DNA from: Spirochaetota bacterium
Lineage (GTDB): Bacteria; Spirochaetota; Spirochaetia; Treponematales; UBA12059
Length of the DNA: 64,000 nucleotides
Direction of reading: 5' to 3'
Assembly (NCBI GenBank): GCA_018262985.1
Contig: JADFDI010000012.1
Location: forward strand, 30,657 to 94,656
Shown here: piece by piece, positions 25,069-34,340 of the stretch
Layout of the letters: every line of letters begins with the position of its first letter
How positions within the stretch are numbered: the first letter of the stretch is position 1
The notes under the pieces: generated by a model
Told to the model about the DNA's origin: nothing
Databases searched by the model: none
The model's input: only the letters and a program-made list of their open reading frames with translations
Made by a program: the position numbers and the translations under genes

Positions 25069-25155
25069 GGTAACGCGCCCCTCCGGCCCGTTCAAGCCTG
25101 CCGGAGCCCGAAGCGGGCCTTCCGGCCGTTTTCGACGCCTTCGCGGCGCGCCGTT

Positions 25156-26160
25156 TCACCGCGCCCCCTCGAAACGGTAGACGAAGCGGCCCGTTACCGA
25201 GCGGTCGGCCGCGTTGGAGAAGGAAGCCTGCCTGAATCCGTAGAGGACGGCCTCGTCGATGTCCGGATAGCCGGACGAGCTGACGAGGCGGACCTCCTCG
25301 AGCCGCGGGGACCCCGTGGCGGCGCTGGTCAGCCGGAAGCTGAGCTCGACGGGACGCAGGCCCGGCCGGAGCCGGTAATCGGCTTCCTTGGCGAAGTCGA
25401 GACCGGCCGCCTGGAGCATCAACCAGAGCCTGGGACGTTCCGGCAGGGGCACCTCGCCCCTCGAATACCAGGGATACGGATACTTGAGCGAGTGCGCGTA
25501 CCACTTCTCGAATTCGCGCTTGAGCTCCTCGGTGGCCTTGGCCCGCTCGGCCTCGTCGGGGTAGCGGTCCTTGCGCGCCTCGATGCCCCGGTAGATGAAC
25601 TCGTCGATCGACTCGGGCAGGGGCATGTAGAGCCATACGGGCTCGTAGAGGCTGCGGCTGATGGTGCCGGAACTGGTCTCGAAGGTGGTTTCGTAGGAAT
25701 TCCCCATCTCGCTGCCCTTGATGACGGGAGGGGCCGGCGGCGTTTGGGGAACCGCGGGCGCCGGCGTCGAGGGCGCGGTCGGGGCGGGCGCGGGCGCGGG
25801 CTTCGGGACGGCGGCGCCCGGCGCGGGAGACGGCGCCGGTGAAGGAGAGGGATCGGGCGATACGGAGGCCGCGTCGACGGGCGCCGGAGCGGGCTCGGAA
25901 GGCTCCGGCGGCAGCGACTCCACGTCGGGCGCGCGCTCGGTCGATTCGGGCGACTCGACGGGGCGCGGTTCCGACTCCACCCCTTCCCGCTGGCCGAGGC
26001 GTATCATGACCGGCCCCGAGTACTCGGATACCTCGTCGATCCGGAGTATGCCGAGCAGGACGAGCAGGATCGCCGCGAGTACGTAGAAGAGCGCCGAGGA
26101 GAGCCAGGACAGCGCCAGGCGCTTGCGGTCCTGTTCGCGAAGCCATTCCGTCCTCGTCAC
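25156..26160 (-). CDS. TonB-like energy transducer
   Basis: A 334-residue periplasm-spanning protein. One N-terminal membrane helix (about 17-42) is followed by a long Pro/Ala/Glu-rich stretch (about 60-145) typical of the TonB rigid linker, then a C-terminal domain whose last part (PVELSFRLTSAATGSPRLEE, SSGYPDIDEAVLYGFRQASF) matches the TonB C-terminal fold. It should couple the ExbB-ExbD motor to outer-membrane receptors; no receptor gene is in this window. The GTG start overlaps the exbD stop (GTGA). Confidence 0.82.
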   Translation of the reverse strand: MTRTEWLREQDRKRLALSWLSSALFYVLAAILLVLLGILRIDEVSEYSGPVMIRLGQREGVESEPRPVESPESTERAPDVESLPPEPSEPAPAPVDAASVSPDPSPSPAPSPAPGAAVPKPAPAPAPTAPSTPAPAVPQTPPAPPVIKGSEMGNSYETTFETSSGTISRSLYEPVWLYMPLPESIDEFIYRGIEARKDRYPDEAERAKATEELKREFEKWYAHSLKYPYPWYSRGEVPLPERPRLWLMLQAAGLDFAKEADYRLRPGLRPVELSFRLTSAATGSPRLEEVRLVSSSGYPDIDEAVLYGFRQASFSNAADRSVTGRFVYRFEGAR

Positions 26161-26591
26161 GGCGACGAGCCCCCGGAGGTCCCGGCAGCCTCGCGCCGGG
26201 CGACGAGGCCCACGGAATCGATGCCGTTCGCGCGCAGGGCGTCCAGCGCGGCCACCATGAGCGCGTAGCTCGCGCCGGAATCGCCTTCGACCGTGGCGAC
26301 CGTGTCGTCGCCGTGCGCGCCTTCGAGCGCCTTCGCGACGAGCGCCTCGAGCCCGCGGACGTCGGTCTGGTCCTGGCCGACCCAGATCTCGCTCTCGGAA
26401 CGGATGATGACGCGGATCTCCGAGACCGCGGTGGATTCCGCCGTGGCCGAGCCCGGCAGGTCGACGGGGATGCCGGGCGTCGTCTTGAAGACGCTGGTGA
26501 TCATGAAGAAGATGACCAGCTGGAAGACCACGTCGATGAGGGGCGTCAGGTCGACGTTGACGTTGGGCTTGAGCCTGCGCTCGAGGATCAC
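26157..26591 (-). CDS. exbD: ExbD/TolR biopolymer transport protein
   Basis: A 144-residue protein with one N-terminal membrane helix. The motif NVDLTPLIDVVFQLVIFFM includes the conserved Asp of the proton path. The C-terminal domain is periplasmic. The GTG start overlaps the exbB stop and its own stop overlaps the tonB start, so exbB, exbD and tonB form one translationally coupled unit that turns the proton gradient into outer-membrane transport. Confidence 0.9.
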   Translation of the reverse strand: MILERRLKPNVNVDLTPLIDVVFQLVIFFMITSVFKTTPGIPVDLPGSATAESTAVSEIRVIIRSESEIWVGQDQTDVRGLEALVAKALEGAHGDDTVATVEGDSGASYALMVAALDALRANGIDSVGLVARREAAGTSGGSSP

Positions 26592-27301
26592 GGCCGTTCC
26601 CCTTCCCGCGACGGAGCCTTGCGGAAGCCCGAGGCCCGGTCGACGAAGCTGCCGCCGAGCGTTTCGTCGCGGTCCTCGGCGCGGCGCTTCGGGTTGTTGC
26701 CGGCGTTCACCATGAGGATGAGGGTGTTCACCTGGTTCTCCATCTTGACGAGGATCAGGTTCACCTTGGTCACCAGGAAGTTGTAGAAAATGACCGCCGG
26801 CACCGCGACGACGATGCCGCCGACGGTGGTCACCAGGGCCTCGGAGACGCCGAGCGCGAGCACGGCGGGGTCGGTGACGGCGCCGAAGCGCCCGAGGACG
26901 CCGAAGGCCTTCATGGTGCCCGTCACGGTGCCGAGGAGTCCGAGCAGCGGCGCGATATGGGCGATGGTGCCGAGCGCGGACACGCCCTTCTCGAGGCGGG
27001 GCACCTCCTGGTTGGCGGCGTCCTTGAGCACCTCCTTCTGGGCCTGCTCGCTGCGGGAGCGATGCTCGATGCCGACCTTCATGAGGGCCGAGAGCGGCGA
27101 GACGTTGGTGTCGCAGATGGCCATGGCCTCGTCGAAGCGGCCCTTCTCGAGCGCGCTCTTGACGCGGGAGAAGAGCTTCTCCTCGTCGACGTCGATGCGC
27201 CGGAAATAGAGCAGGCGCTCGATGATGATGGAGAGTCCGACGAAGGCGAGCGCCATGATGATCCACAGGACCGGGCCGCCCTTGGCGAAGAATTCGAGCA
27301 T
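26588..27301 (-). CDS. exbB: ExbB/TolQ/MotA proton-channel protein
   Basis: A 237-residue inner-membrane protein with three helices. Helix 1 is about residues 5-30; the MotA/TolQ/ExbB block LGTIAHIAPLLGLLGTVTGTMKAF precedes helix 2, and VGGIVVAVPAVIFYNFLVTKV is helix 3. First gene of exbB-exbD-tonB. GGGAGGA lies 7 bases before the ATG. A TATAGT box about 75 bases upstream (minus strand, near 27375) is a possible -10 element; no good -35 is seen. Confidence 0.9.
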   Translation of the reverse strand: MLEFFAKGGPVLWIIMALAFVGLSIIIERLLYFRRIDVDEEKLFSRVKSALEKGRFDEAMAICDTNVSPLSALMKVGIEHRSRSEQAQKEVLKDAANQEVPRLEKGVSALGTIAHIAPLLGLLGTVTGTMKAFGVLGRFGAVTDPAVLALGVSEALVTTVGGIVVAVPAVIFYNFLVTKVNLILVKMENQVNTLILMVNAGNNPKRRAEDRDETLGGSFVDRASGFRKAPSREGERP

Positions 27302-27480
27302 CGTTCAATCCTCCCGCGCGGTCGCGCCCGTCCGTACCGATCCCGGAGGCGGAAGCGCGCCGCATCCAACTATAACCCCTCAGCCGCCTCGAGGCTACTT
27401 CGCGGGCGCGATAAGGTCCGCGATACGAATCGCGGAAGCCCCCTCCGCCCGCGGCGCGGCCGGATCCGGCGGCGCGGAAC

Positions 27481-28572
27481 CTAGGGCGAGGGGGAACCGA
27501 GCTGGCCGCAGGCCGCCATGATCGAGCGCCCCTTCGTCGCGCGGCGGCGCACCGGAACGCCTTCCGCCTCGAGCGCGGCGACGAAGGCCTCGACCTCCGC
27601 CTCGCTCGGCGCCCGGCCGATCGGCGCGCGCCCCGGGTTGTAGGGGATGACGTTGACGAGCGCGCGCCCGAGGCGCGCGGCGATGCCGGCCACGCGCGCG
27701 GCGTCGCCGGGGCGGTCGTTCAGGCCGGGGATCAGGCAGTAGTTGACGCCGAGCACGAAGGAGGCTCGCTGCGGGTAGGCCGCCAGGGCCGGGACGAGTG
27801 CGTCCAGGGGCTGCTCGCGGTTGATGCGCATGAGGCGGGTCCGCGTCGGGTCGTCGGGAGCGTTGAGGCTGACGGAAAGGCCGAGCCGCTTCAGGCCGAG
27901 AGCGCGGAGCCGCGCGATACCGTCGCCGAGGCCCGAGGTGCAGACCGTGATCCGCTCCTGCGAGAAGGCGGGGCCGCGGGAATCGAGCAGCACCCGGAGC
28001 GCGGCCTCCAGCGCGTCGAAGTTGTCGAGCGGCTCGCCCATGCCCATGAAGACCAGCTTGCGCACGTTCCAGCCGAACACCAGGCGGGCGGCCAGGACCT
28101 GGCCCACGATCTCGCCCGCGCCCAGGTTCCGGACGAGTCCGCCGCGGCCGGTCTCGCAGAAGGCGCAGCCCATGCGGCAGCCCACCTGGCTCGAGACGCA
28201 GAGCGTGGTCCGCTCCCGGCCGTCCGGGCCCGGGGGCATGGGGATGCGGACCATCTCGATCTCGGCGCCGTCGGCCAGGCTGAGCAGGGCCTTCTCGGTG
28301 GGACCGAGCTCGCCGTCCTCCGTGACGAGCGCGCGCGGAACGGGCAGCCGGAGGAAGAAGGCCTCCCGCCAGGCCGCCGCCGCCCTCGGAACGAGGCCCG
28401 CCCGCTCGGGCTCGAAGGCGCCGCGCTTCAACGCGTCGACCCAGACCTCCGCGGCCAGGCCCTGGGCCCGGAGGCCGCGCGCGCGGAGCTCGGCGCGGAA
28501 GGCGGCCAGGTCGAGGCCGAGTACGTCGGAGGGTGCTTGCGCGACGGGGGGCGCTGACCGGTCTTCGTTCAC
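27481..28572 (-). CDS. rlmN: RlmN-type 23S rRNA/tRNA adenine-C2 methyltransferase (radical SAM)
   Basis: A 363-residue radical SAM enzyme. CRMGCAFC (Cys132, 136, 139) binds the [4Fe-4S] cluster. VFMGMGEPLDN is the family GEP motif. The C-terminal AACGQL supplies the cysteine (about 355) that carries the methyl group in RlmN, so both half-reactions look intact. It methylates A2503 of 23S rRNA and A37 of some tRNAs. It stands alone between the TonB unit and a sodium/proton antiporter gene. Confidence 0.92.
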   Translation of the reverse strand: MNEDRSAPPVAQAPSDVLGLDLAAFRAELRARGLRAQGLAAEVWVDALKRGAFEPERAGLVPRAAAAWREAFFLRLPVPRALVTEDGELGPTEKALLSLADGAEIEMVRIPMPPGPDGRERTTLCVSSQVGCRMGCAFCETGRGGLVRNLGAGEIVGQVLAARLVFGWNVRKLVFMGMGEPLDNFDALEAALRVLLDSRGPAFSQERITVCTSGLGDGIARLRALGLKRLGLSVSLNAPDDPTRTRLMRINREQPLDALVPALAAYPQRASFVLGVNYCLIPGLNDRPGDAARVAGIAARLGRALVNVIPYNPGRAPIGRAPSEAEVEAFVAALEAEGVPVRRRATKGRSIMAACGQLGSPSP

Positions 28573-28647
28573 GGGCGCAGTCTAGCAGGCGCGGCCGGCC
28601 CGGGGCAACGGAGGGCCGCGCGGCGCGTGGCGCGGAGCTCGGAATCC

Positions 28648-30174
28648 TCAGCCCCGGTCGGATCCGGGTCCGGCGGGTAAAGGCGGAGCGGACGGGGGAA
28701 GCGTCGCGGCGCCCGTTCCCGGGGACTCCGGCCGGGGGCCGTTGACCACGGCCGCCACCCTCGTGGCGTCCTCCGGCGGGGCGAGCACGTAGATGAGGTC
28801 GCCCGCGGCGAGGCGGGTATGTCCCCGCGGCGCCAGCACCGCGTTTTGCCGCATGACCGCCGACACCAGGGCGCCCTCGGGCAAGGCCAGCTCGCGCAGG
28901 CTCGCCCCGTCGCCCCGGACCCCGGGCTCGACCCGTAGCTCGACGAGTTCGAGCTCCGTCTTGCCGCGGGAGAGAAGCTCGAGCGAGTGCGGGGGTTTCG
29001 GCAGCCGTCCTCCGGCGAGGCGGAGAACCTTGGCCGCCAGGTCGAGCGTGCCGCCCTGGACCAGGCTCGAGGCCAGCACCACGAAGAACACGACGTTGAA
29101 GATGCCGCCGTCCGGATCGAGGCCCGCCGCCGCCGGATAGGTGGCCAGCACGATGGGCACCGCGCCTTTGATGCCGCCCCAGGCCAGGAAGACGAGCTCG
29201 CGGAAGCGGAAGCGGAACGGCGCGGCGAAAAGCAGCACCGCGACGGGTCGCGCGACGAAGGTCAGCAGCGCGGCCGCCGCGAGGCCCTCCTTCCAGACTC
29301 CCGCGAACTGGCGCGGGAACGCGAGCAGCCCCAGGAGGAGGAATACCCCCAGGTTGGCCACCGAGGAGACGCCCTCGACGAAGTTGCTCACCCCGCGCTT
29401 GAGCGCGAACTCCGAGTTGCCGAGCCGGAACCCGGCGAAAAACACCGCGATGATGCCGTTGGCGCCGATCGCGTCGGCGGCGCCGAAGGCGAGCAGCGCG
29501 ACGCCGATCGAAAGCGCGTAGTAGTAGCCCCGGTTCTCGCTGTCCAGCCGGTCGAAGAGGAAGCGCGCGACGGCGCCGCCCGCGAAGCCGATCGCGAGCC
29601 CGCCGCCGAACTGCCAGGCGAGCCGCAGCAGGAAGGGGCCGAGCCGCGCTCCGCTCGGGGAGCCGGATACGAGGGTCTCCACGAGGACCACCGTGAGCAT
29701 GATGGCCATAGGGTCGTTGGTGGCCGACTCGACCTCGAGCGTGGTCGAGACCCGCGCGCGGATCGAACGCTGGCGCAGCATGGCGATGAGGGCCGCGGCG
29801 TCGGTCGACGAGACGATGGCGCCGACGAGCAGGGCGCGCTCGAGGGGCCAGCGGAGGAGGAAGTGCAGGGCCGCGGCGAGCGCGAGCGCCGTGGCGGCCA
29901 CGCCGGCCGTCGCGAGCGTCACGGCTGGCCCGAAGGCCGCTCGGAGCTTGGCGCCGCTCGTATGGAATCCGCTCTCGAAGAGCACGAAGACCAGGGCCAG
30001 GTCGGCGATGCGCTTGGCGAGCGACGCGTCGGAGAAGGCGATGAGGCCGAGGCCGTCGGAGCCGGCGACGAGGCCGAGCCCGAGGAAGAGCAGGAGGCCG
30101 GGGACGCCGAAGCGCGCGCTCAGCTTGGTCGAGAACACCGCGGCGACGAGGAGCAGGGCGAGGAGGAATATCAC
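28648..30174 (-). CDS. NhaP2/CvrA-type K+(Na+)/H+ antiporter with TrkA-C domain
   Basis: A 508-residue inner-membrane protein with about 12 hydrophobic segments of the CPA1 family. Ion-pathway block: ALLVGAIVSSTDAAALIAML, followed by ESATNDPMAIML. A cytoplasmic TrkA-C (RCK-C) domain occupies about 415-485 (LRVEPGVRGDGASLRELALP, GDLIYVLAPPEDA), the layout of NhaP2. The extreme C-terminus is Pro/Gly-rich. It sets monovalent cation and pH balance. No operon partner; the divergent space upstream holds a strong hairpin. Confidence 0.88.
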   Translation of the reverse strand: MIFLLALLLVAAVFSTKLSARFGVPGLLLFLGLGLVAGSDGLGLIAFSDASLAKRIADLALVFVLFESGFHTSGAKLRAAFGPAVTLATAGVAATALALAAALHFLLRWPLERALLVGAIVSSTDAAALIAMLRQRSIRARVSTTLEVESATNDPMAIMLTVVLVETLVSGSPSGARLGPFLLRLAWQFGGGLAIGFAGGAVARFLFDRLDSENRGYYYALSIGVALLAFGAADAIGANGIIAVFFAGFRLGNSEFALKRGVSNFVEGVSSVANLGVFLLLGLLAFPRQFAGVWKEGLAAAALLTFVARPVAVLLFAAPFRFRFRELVFLAWGGIKGAVPIVLATYPAAAGLDPDGGIFNVVFFVVLASSLVQGGTLDLAAKVLRLAGGRLPKPPHSLELLSRGKTELELVELRVEPGVRGDGASLRELALPEGALVSAVMRQNAVLAPRGHTRLAAGDLIYVLAPPEDATRVAAVVNGPRPESPGTGAATLPPSAPPLPAGPGSDRG

Positions 30175-30230
30175 GGGCGGCTCCGGAGCTGTGGTTTCAT
30201 CAAGATAGCGATTTTCCGGTTCCGCGTGTA

Positions 30231-30263
30231 GCCCGCCCGCGGACCGGCGATCCGTGGGCGGGC
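30231..30263 (-). terminator. 13-bp hairpin downstream of the haem-sensor GGDEF gene
   Basis: GCCCGCCCGCGGA (30231-30243) pairs with TCCGTGGGCGGGC (30251-30263), with one G-T pair and a 7-base loop. It is placed 18 bases beyond the stop of the minus-strand GGDEF gene. There is no U-tract. Confidence 0.4.
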
Positions 30264-30281
30264 CTCGCCCCTTCCGACCGG

Positions 30282-31562
30282 CTAGTCGCGATCCGGCCCG
30301 TCCCGCCGCGGCGGCCCGGGCTCCGCCGCCGACTCGACGCGGTTCCGGCCCGCCGACTTGGCGCGGTAGAGGGCGGCGTCCGCCCGCGCGAGCAGGGCGT
30401 CGGGAATCTCGTCCGATTCGAGTCGGGCGGCCACGCCGAAGCTGATGGTGATCCGGCGCCCGGTGAATCCGGCGCGGGTCGCCAGGGTTCCCTCGACCGC
30501 GACGCGCAGGCGCTCGCAGAGCGCCATGGCCCCGGCCGGGTCCGTGGCGGGCAGCACGACGATGAACTCCTCGCCGCCGAAGCGGGCCACGAGATCGTAG
30601 GGGCGGACTCCCTCCCGCAGGATGCAGGCCAGCGCCTTGAGCGCGGCGTCGCCGGCCGGATGCCCGAGCTGGTCGTTGACCAGCTTGAACCAGTCGAGGT
30701 CTCCGATGGCGAGCGAGAGGCTTTGGTTCGTCCGTCGGCTCTTGGCGAATTCCTCGGCGAGCCGCTCCATGAGCCAGCGCCGGTTGTGGAGCCCGGTCAG
30801 CGGGTCGATGACCGCCTGTTCGCGGAGCTCGCGGCGAAGCTCGTCGAGCTTGCGCCGGAGCGCGCGGACCAGGGCGAGGAAGAGGACGACGAGGCCGAGG
30901 CCGAGCGCGCCGCTCGTTCCCAGCGCGAGCCGGAGGTCGCGGATGCGCGCCGCCTCCATGGCGCCGATGGGGAAGCTGACCGAGATGCCCCCGCGCACGT
31001 CGCCGACCTTGTAGCCCTGGACCTCGTGGCAGGCCAGGCAGGATTGTTCCGTGAGCAGAGCGCCCATGAAGCGGAAGGTCGGCTCGCCGTCGAGCTCCTC
31101 GACGCGCCAGTCCTCGTCCGTCAGGCGCAGCTCGAATTCACCGAGGGCCTCGCGCTCGAACGCGTCCGGCGCGTTGCCCGGATTGAGCGGCTCGAGGCTG
31201 GTGATGTGGAAGCGGAAGCCCGTCCTGGTGGTCGCGATCTCGGAAATCTCGCGGGTCATCAGGGCCGGGTTGCGCTTGGTGAAGACCCCGGCCGCCGTCT
31301 CGACGTCGGGATCCACGAGCCAGGGATTCGACTCGACCCCGGCGGTCTTCGGCACCCAGACCCCGCCGTAGCCCGCGTTCCAGCGCCGGGCCAGCACCAG
31401 GGTGCCGAAGATGGACCGCGCCCGCTCCAGTTCGACCTGGCGTATCATCGCCTCCGCGCGGAGCGACATGACGACGCTCATGACGGTGAACGAGAGGAGG
31501 ATGGCCACGCTGATGGCCGCGACGAAGATGCGGAACGCGCTCCGCTCGGTACCGGAGGACAT
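30282..31562 (-). CDS. Diguanylate cyclase with a Tll0287-like haem-c sensor domain
   Basis: A 426-residue protein with membrane helices near 12-33 and 210-233. Between them lies a periplasmic Tll0287/DUF3365-type domain with a covalent haem motif CLACH (Cys175, Cys178, His179). The cytoplasmic GGDEF domain has GGEEF (329-333) with the inhibitory RPYD (320-323) five residues before it. The family is known for haem-c redox or gas sensing; here I infer that haem state controls c-di-GMP synthesis. The sensor domain keeps the usual WNAGYGGVWVP start. It needs a cytochrome-c maturation system, not present in this window. Confidence 0.85.
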   Translation of the reverse strand: MSSGTERSAFRIFVAAISVAILLSFTVMSVVMSLRAEAMIRQVELERARSIFGTLVLARRWNAGYGGVWVPKTAGVESNPWLVDPDVETAAGVFTKRNPALMTREISEIATTRTGFRFHITSLEPLNPGNAPDAFEREALGEFELRLTDEDWRVEELDGEPTFRFMGALLTEQSCLACHEVQGYKVGDVRGGISVSFPIGAMEAARIRDLRLALGTSGALGLGLVVLFLALVRALRRKLDELRRELREQAVIDPLTGLHNRRWLMERLAEEFAKSRRTNQSLSLAIGDLDWFKLVNDQLGHPAGDAALKALACILREGVRPYDLVARFGGEEFIVVLPATDPAGAMALCERLRVAVEGTLATRAGFTGRRITISFGVAARLESDEIPDALLARADAALYRAKSAGRNRVESAAEPGPPRRDGPDRD

Positions 31563-31697
31563 GAATGAAGCATAGCGTCGCCCGGGGACGGACGCAAACG
31601 CTCGGTCCCGCCGCGGGGGACAGGTCAGCGGGGACCGTTGGGCGGGGCGGCGCCAGGATCGCCGGCGCCCGAAGGGGCCGGCGCCCTTCCCGGCTTC

Positions 31698-32306
31698 CTA
31701 AAGCTCCGTGGACGCTTCGCCGAGCACCAGGCGGATGTTGTCCACGTGGTACTCGCCCGCTTTCCACTCGTTCCAGTACGTATCGCGGTATTCGAGGGTG
31801 ACCGTCCCCTTGCCGAGGTCCGGGAGGGATTTCACGCGGAAAAGCGCCCAGCGGGTGGTGGCTGCCAGCTCCTCGCGCGTTCGCGGACTGGCGTCGCCCA
31901 TGGCGAACACGAGGACGCCGACGGCGAGGTCTTCAGCGACGGCGGGCCTGGACTCGAAGATGTAGGGCGTCCGGAACCGGGCGTCGGCGCTGTCGGCCAC
32001 CTTTCCGGTCGGTTCGACCAGGGCGGCGCCCAGGGTGGCTTCGGAGGCGGGCGTGACGATCTTCGCGGTGTAGAAGGGCACCGTGTAGAGATCGCCCTGC
32101 CAGTCGAAGAGGCGGATGCCGGCGAGCACCGTGCCCGCGGGGAAGTAGTCGGCATCCGGCGCGGCGGCTTCTTCGGACCACTCTTCGGTCGCGGCGGCGA
32201 CGGCTTCCGGTTCAGGCTCGGGCTCCGGCGCGGGAGCGGTGGCGCAGGAGGCGAGCAGGACGGCCGTCAGGGCCGTGAAGCCGAAGAGGGACTTCGCGAA
32301 TTTCAT
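31698..32306 (-). CDS. Lipoprotein of unknown function
   Basis: A 202-residue protein with a lipoprotein signal (LTAVLLASC), then a Pro/Glu-alternating linker (PAPEPEPEPE) and a beta-rich domain rich in aromatic residues (DYFPAGTVLAGIRLFDWQGD, TLEYRDTYWNEWKAGEYHVD). I do not recognise the family. The start at 32306 is supported by GGGGAGG five bases upstream. It stands between the haem-sensor cyclase and the glycerol-phosphate region, with no operon overlap. Confidence 0.7.
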   Translation of the reverse strand: MKFAKSLFGFTALTAVLLASCATAPAPEPEPEPEAVAAATEEWSEEAAAPDADYFPAGTVLAGIRLFDWQGDLYTVPFYTAKIVTPASEATLGAALVEPTGKVADSADARFRTPYIFESRPAVAEDLAVGVLVFAMGDASPRTREELAATTRWALFRVKSLPDLGKGTVTLEYRDTYWNEWKAGEYHVDNIRLVLGEASTEL

Positions 32307-32551
32307 GGGAACCTCCCCTGCGAGGACAGGAGGATATTCCGTCGCGGAACGGCGGGAACGCGGCGACGCCGCGTCGGGTACAAGTCTAGACCCCTTCGAG
32401 GAGCGAGTCGAGGGATCCCGGCTCCTCCTCGCCTTCCCCGAAGCCCGCGCCGAACGGCCCCGCCTGCTCGGGCCCCCGTTCCCACCCGCACGCGCCGAGC
32501 GCTCCTCCCGCGCGCGCGGGCCGCTCCTTCGATTCCGCGCGCCCGCCGCCG

Positions 32552-34300
32552 TTACTTCGCTCCCGCTCGCTCCGCGTCGAAGTTCCGCTCGAAGCGGCGT
32601 TCCCCGTCCGGCAGGTCGAGGGCCAGGGTGCCGCCCGGGTTCATGACGCCGTTCGGGTCGAAGCGCTTTTTCAGCGCGCGGAAAGTCTCGACGGCCGCCT
32701 TGCCGACCTGCCCCTCGAGCCAGGGCGCGAAGGACTTGCCGATGCCGTGGTGGTGGCTCAGGGCCGCGCCCGAACGCTGGATGGCGTCGAGGATGGAAGC
32801 CTGGTAGGCCTTGTACTCGGCGAGCGAGTCGATGCGCGCGATGAAGATGGCGTAGAGGTTGCACCCCTGCGGGTAGAAGTGCGAGGCGTGGATCATGCAG
32901 ATGGCGTCGGGCCGCGCGTGCACCGCCTTCCTGAGTTCCGCGCGCACGCGCTCGAGGCGGCTCCAGGTGACTGCGCACTCGAGCGTGTCGGTCATGACGC
33001 CATAGTCCTGGAGGCTCTCGCGCAGGTAGGGGTCGCGGAAGCGGCCGTGCTCCCAGGCCTTCTCGACGAAGCCCGTGGCGTAGAAGGCGCCGCGCCGGAG
33101 CGCGATGCCGACGATCTTCCTTTTTATGAGCCGCGTCGCGGCGCGGTCGCCGTCGGCGCTCGCGACGAGCAGGCAGCGCTCGCCCTTGCGATACCCGAGC
33201 AACTTGAGGCCCCAGTCGACGGGCGTGCCCTCGACGCCGTAGAGCTTGAGCGCGATGTCGGTCTCCTCCGGGTCGGAGAGCCGGAAGACGCTCGGCATGC
33301 CGAACTCGCCGCGCAGGACCTCGCGGGCGGCGGCGGTGGCCGAGTCGAAGTCGCGGAACACGAAGGCCATGCGGCGCGTGGCTTTCGGGTCGAAGCGGCG
33401 CAGCTTGAGCGTGGCCGAGTAGAGCACGCCGTAGGCGCCCTCGCTGCCGATCATGAGCTGGTCGAGGTCCGGGCCCGTGGCGCGCCGCGGGAAGGGCTCG
33501 GTGACGAGGTCGCAGGAGGGACAGACCCAGTCGAGGCCCGCGACCATGTCCTCGATCTTGCCGTAGTAGGTGGAGTTCTGGCCCGCCCCGCGCGTGACCA
33601 CCCAGCCGCCCACGCCCGAGTACTCGAAGCTCTGGGGGAAGTGCCCGAGCGTGTAGCGTTCCTTCGCGCCGAGGAGCTCGGGCGCGTTCTGCAGGAAGCG
33701 CTCGAGCTCGGGCCCCTGGAGCCCCGCCTCGACCGTGACGGTGCCGTCCGTCTCGTCAAGCTCGAGGACGCGCTTCAGGTGGACCCGCGTGTCGAGCGTC
33801 ACCCCGCCCTTCACCGCCTCGGTGCCGCGCGTGACGGAGGAGCCGCCGCAGTAGACGTAGACCGGGATGCGCTTTCCGTCGCAGTAGTCGACGACGGCGC
33901 GCAGGTCCGCGCGCGAGCGCGGGTGGAGCACGAGGTCGGGCAGGTTCTCGACGATGCCCTCGCGGAGCCGCGTCAGGTCGCCCATGGTCTTGCCGTAGCT
34001 GACGGCGAGCCGCGAGTGGACGTCGCTCCGCGCGTTCGCCGGGCCGCCCACGAGCGCGACCAGGGCCTCGACGTCGGCGGCGCCCAAGGCGCACGGGTGC
34101 CCGGACTCGGGCACCTCTTCGAGGCCGAGCTTGCGCTTTTCGCGGAAGTCGTCGTCCGTCATGCGGAATACGCGCTTCATCTCGGCGTAGAGCCGGGCGT
34201 TCGGGTGCTTGTATTCGCGCGGGTCGCCCCACTTGAAAATGGAACGGAAGCTGCGAGGGGGCAGTTCGCCTTCGAACCAGTCGGGACGGAAAGACTTCAT
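32552..34300 (-). CDS. FAD-binding oxidoreductase, alkyl-DHAP synthase-like
   Basis: A 582-residue VAO/PCMH-family flavoprotein. The FAD-binding region VYVYCGGSSVTRGTEAV is followed by SGVGGWVVTRGAGQNST. The triple-histidine motif HHHGIGK (His516-518) and the C-terminal NPGG match alkyldihydroxyacetone-phosphate synthase, which forms the ether bond of ether lipids. A lactate or glycolate oxidase would lack the three histidines. It lies 40 bases after the DUF1667 gene on the same strand, so it may be the last gene of the glycerol-phosphate operon. An ether-lipid role is inferred from family and context. Confidence 0.82.
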   Translation of the reverse strand: MKSFRPDWFEGELPPRSFRSIFKWGDPREYKHPNARLYAEMKRVFRMTDDDFREKRKLGLEEVPESGHPCALGAADVEALVALVGGPANARSDVHSRLAVSYGKTMGDLTRLREGIVENLPDLVLHPRSRADLRAVVDYCDGKRIPVYVYCGGSSVTRGTEAVKGGVTLDTRVHLKRVLELDETDGTVTVEAGLQGPELERFLQNAPELLGAKERYTLGHFPQSFEYSGVGGWVVTRGAGQNSTYYGKIEDMVAGLDWVCPSCDLVTEPFPRRATGPDLDQLMIGSEGAYGVLYSATLKLRRFDPKATRRMAFVFRDFDSATAAAREVLRGEFGMPSVFRLSDPEETDIALKLYGVEGTPVDWGLKLLGYRKGERCLLVASADGDRAATRLIKRKIVGIALRRGAFYATGFVEKAWEHGRFRDPYLRESLQDYGVMTDTLECAVTWSRLERVRAELRKAVHARPDAICMIHASHFYPQGCNLYAIFIARIDSLAEYKAYQASILDAIQRSGAALSHHHGIGKSFAPWLEGQVGKAAVETFRALKKRFDPNGVMNPGGTLALDLPDGERRFERNFDAERAGAK

Positions 34301-34340
34301 GAGGGGCTCCTTGAGGTGGCGGAAGAAGAGGAACGAAGGG

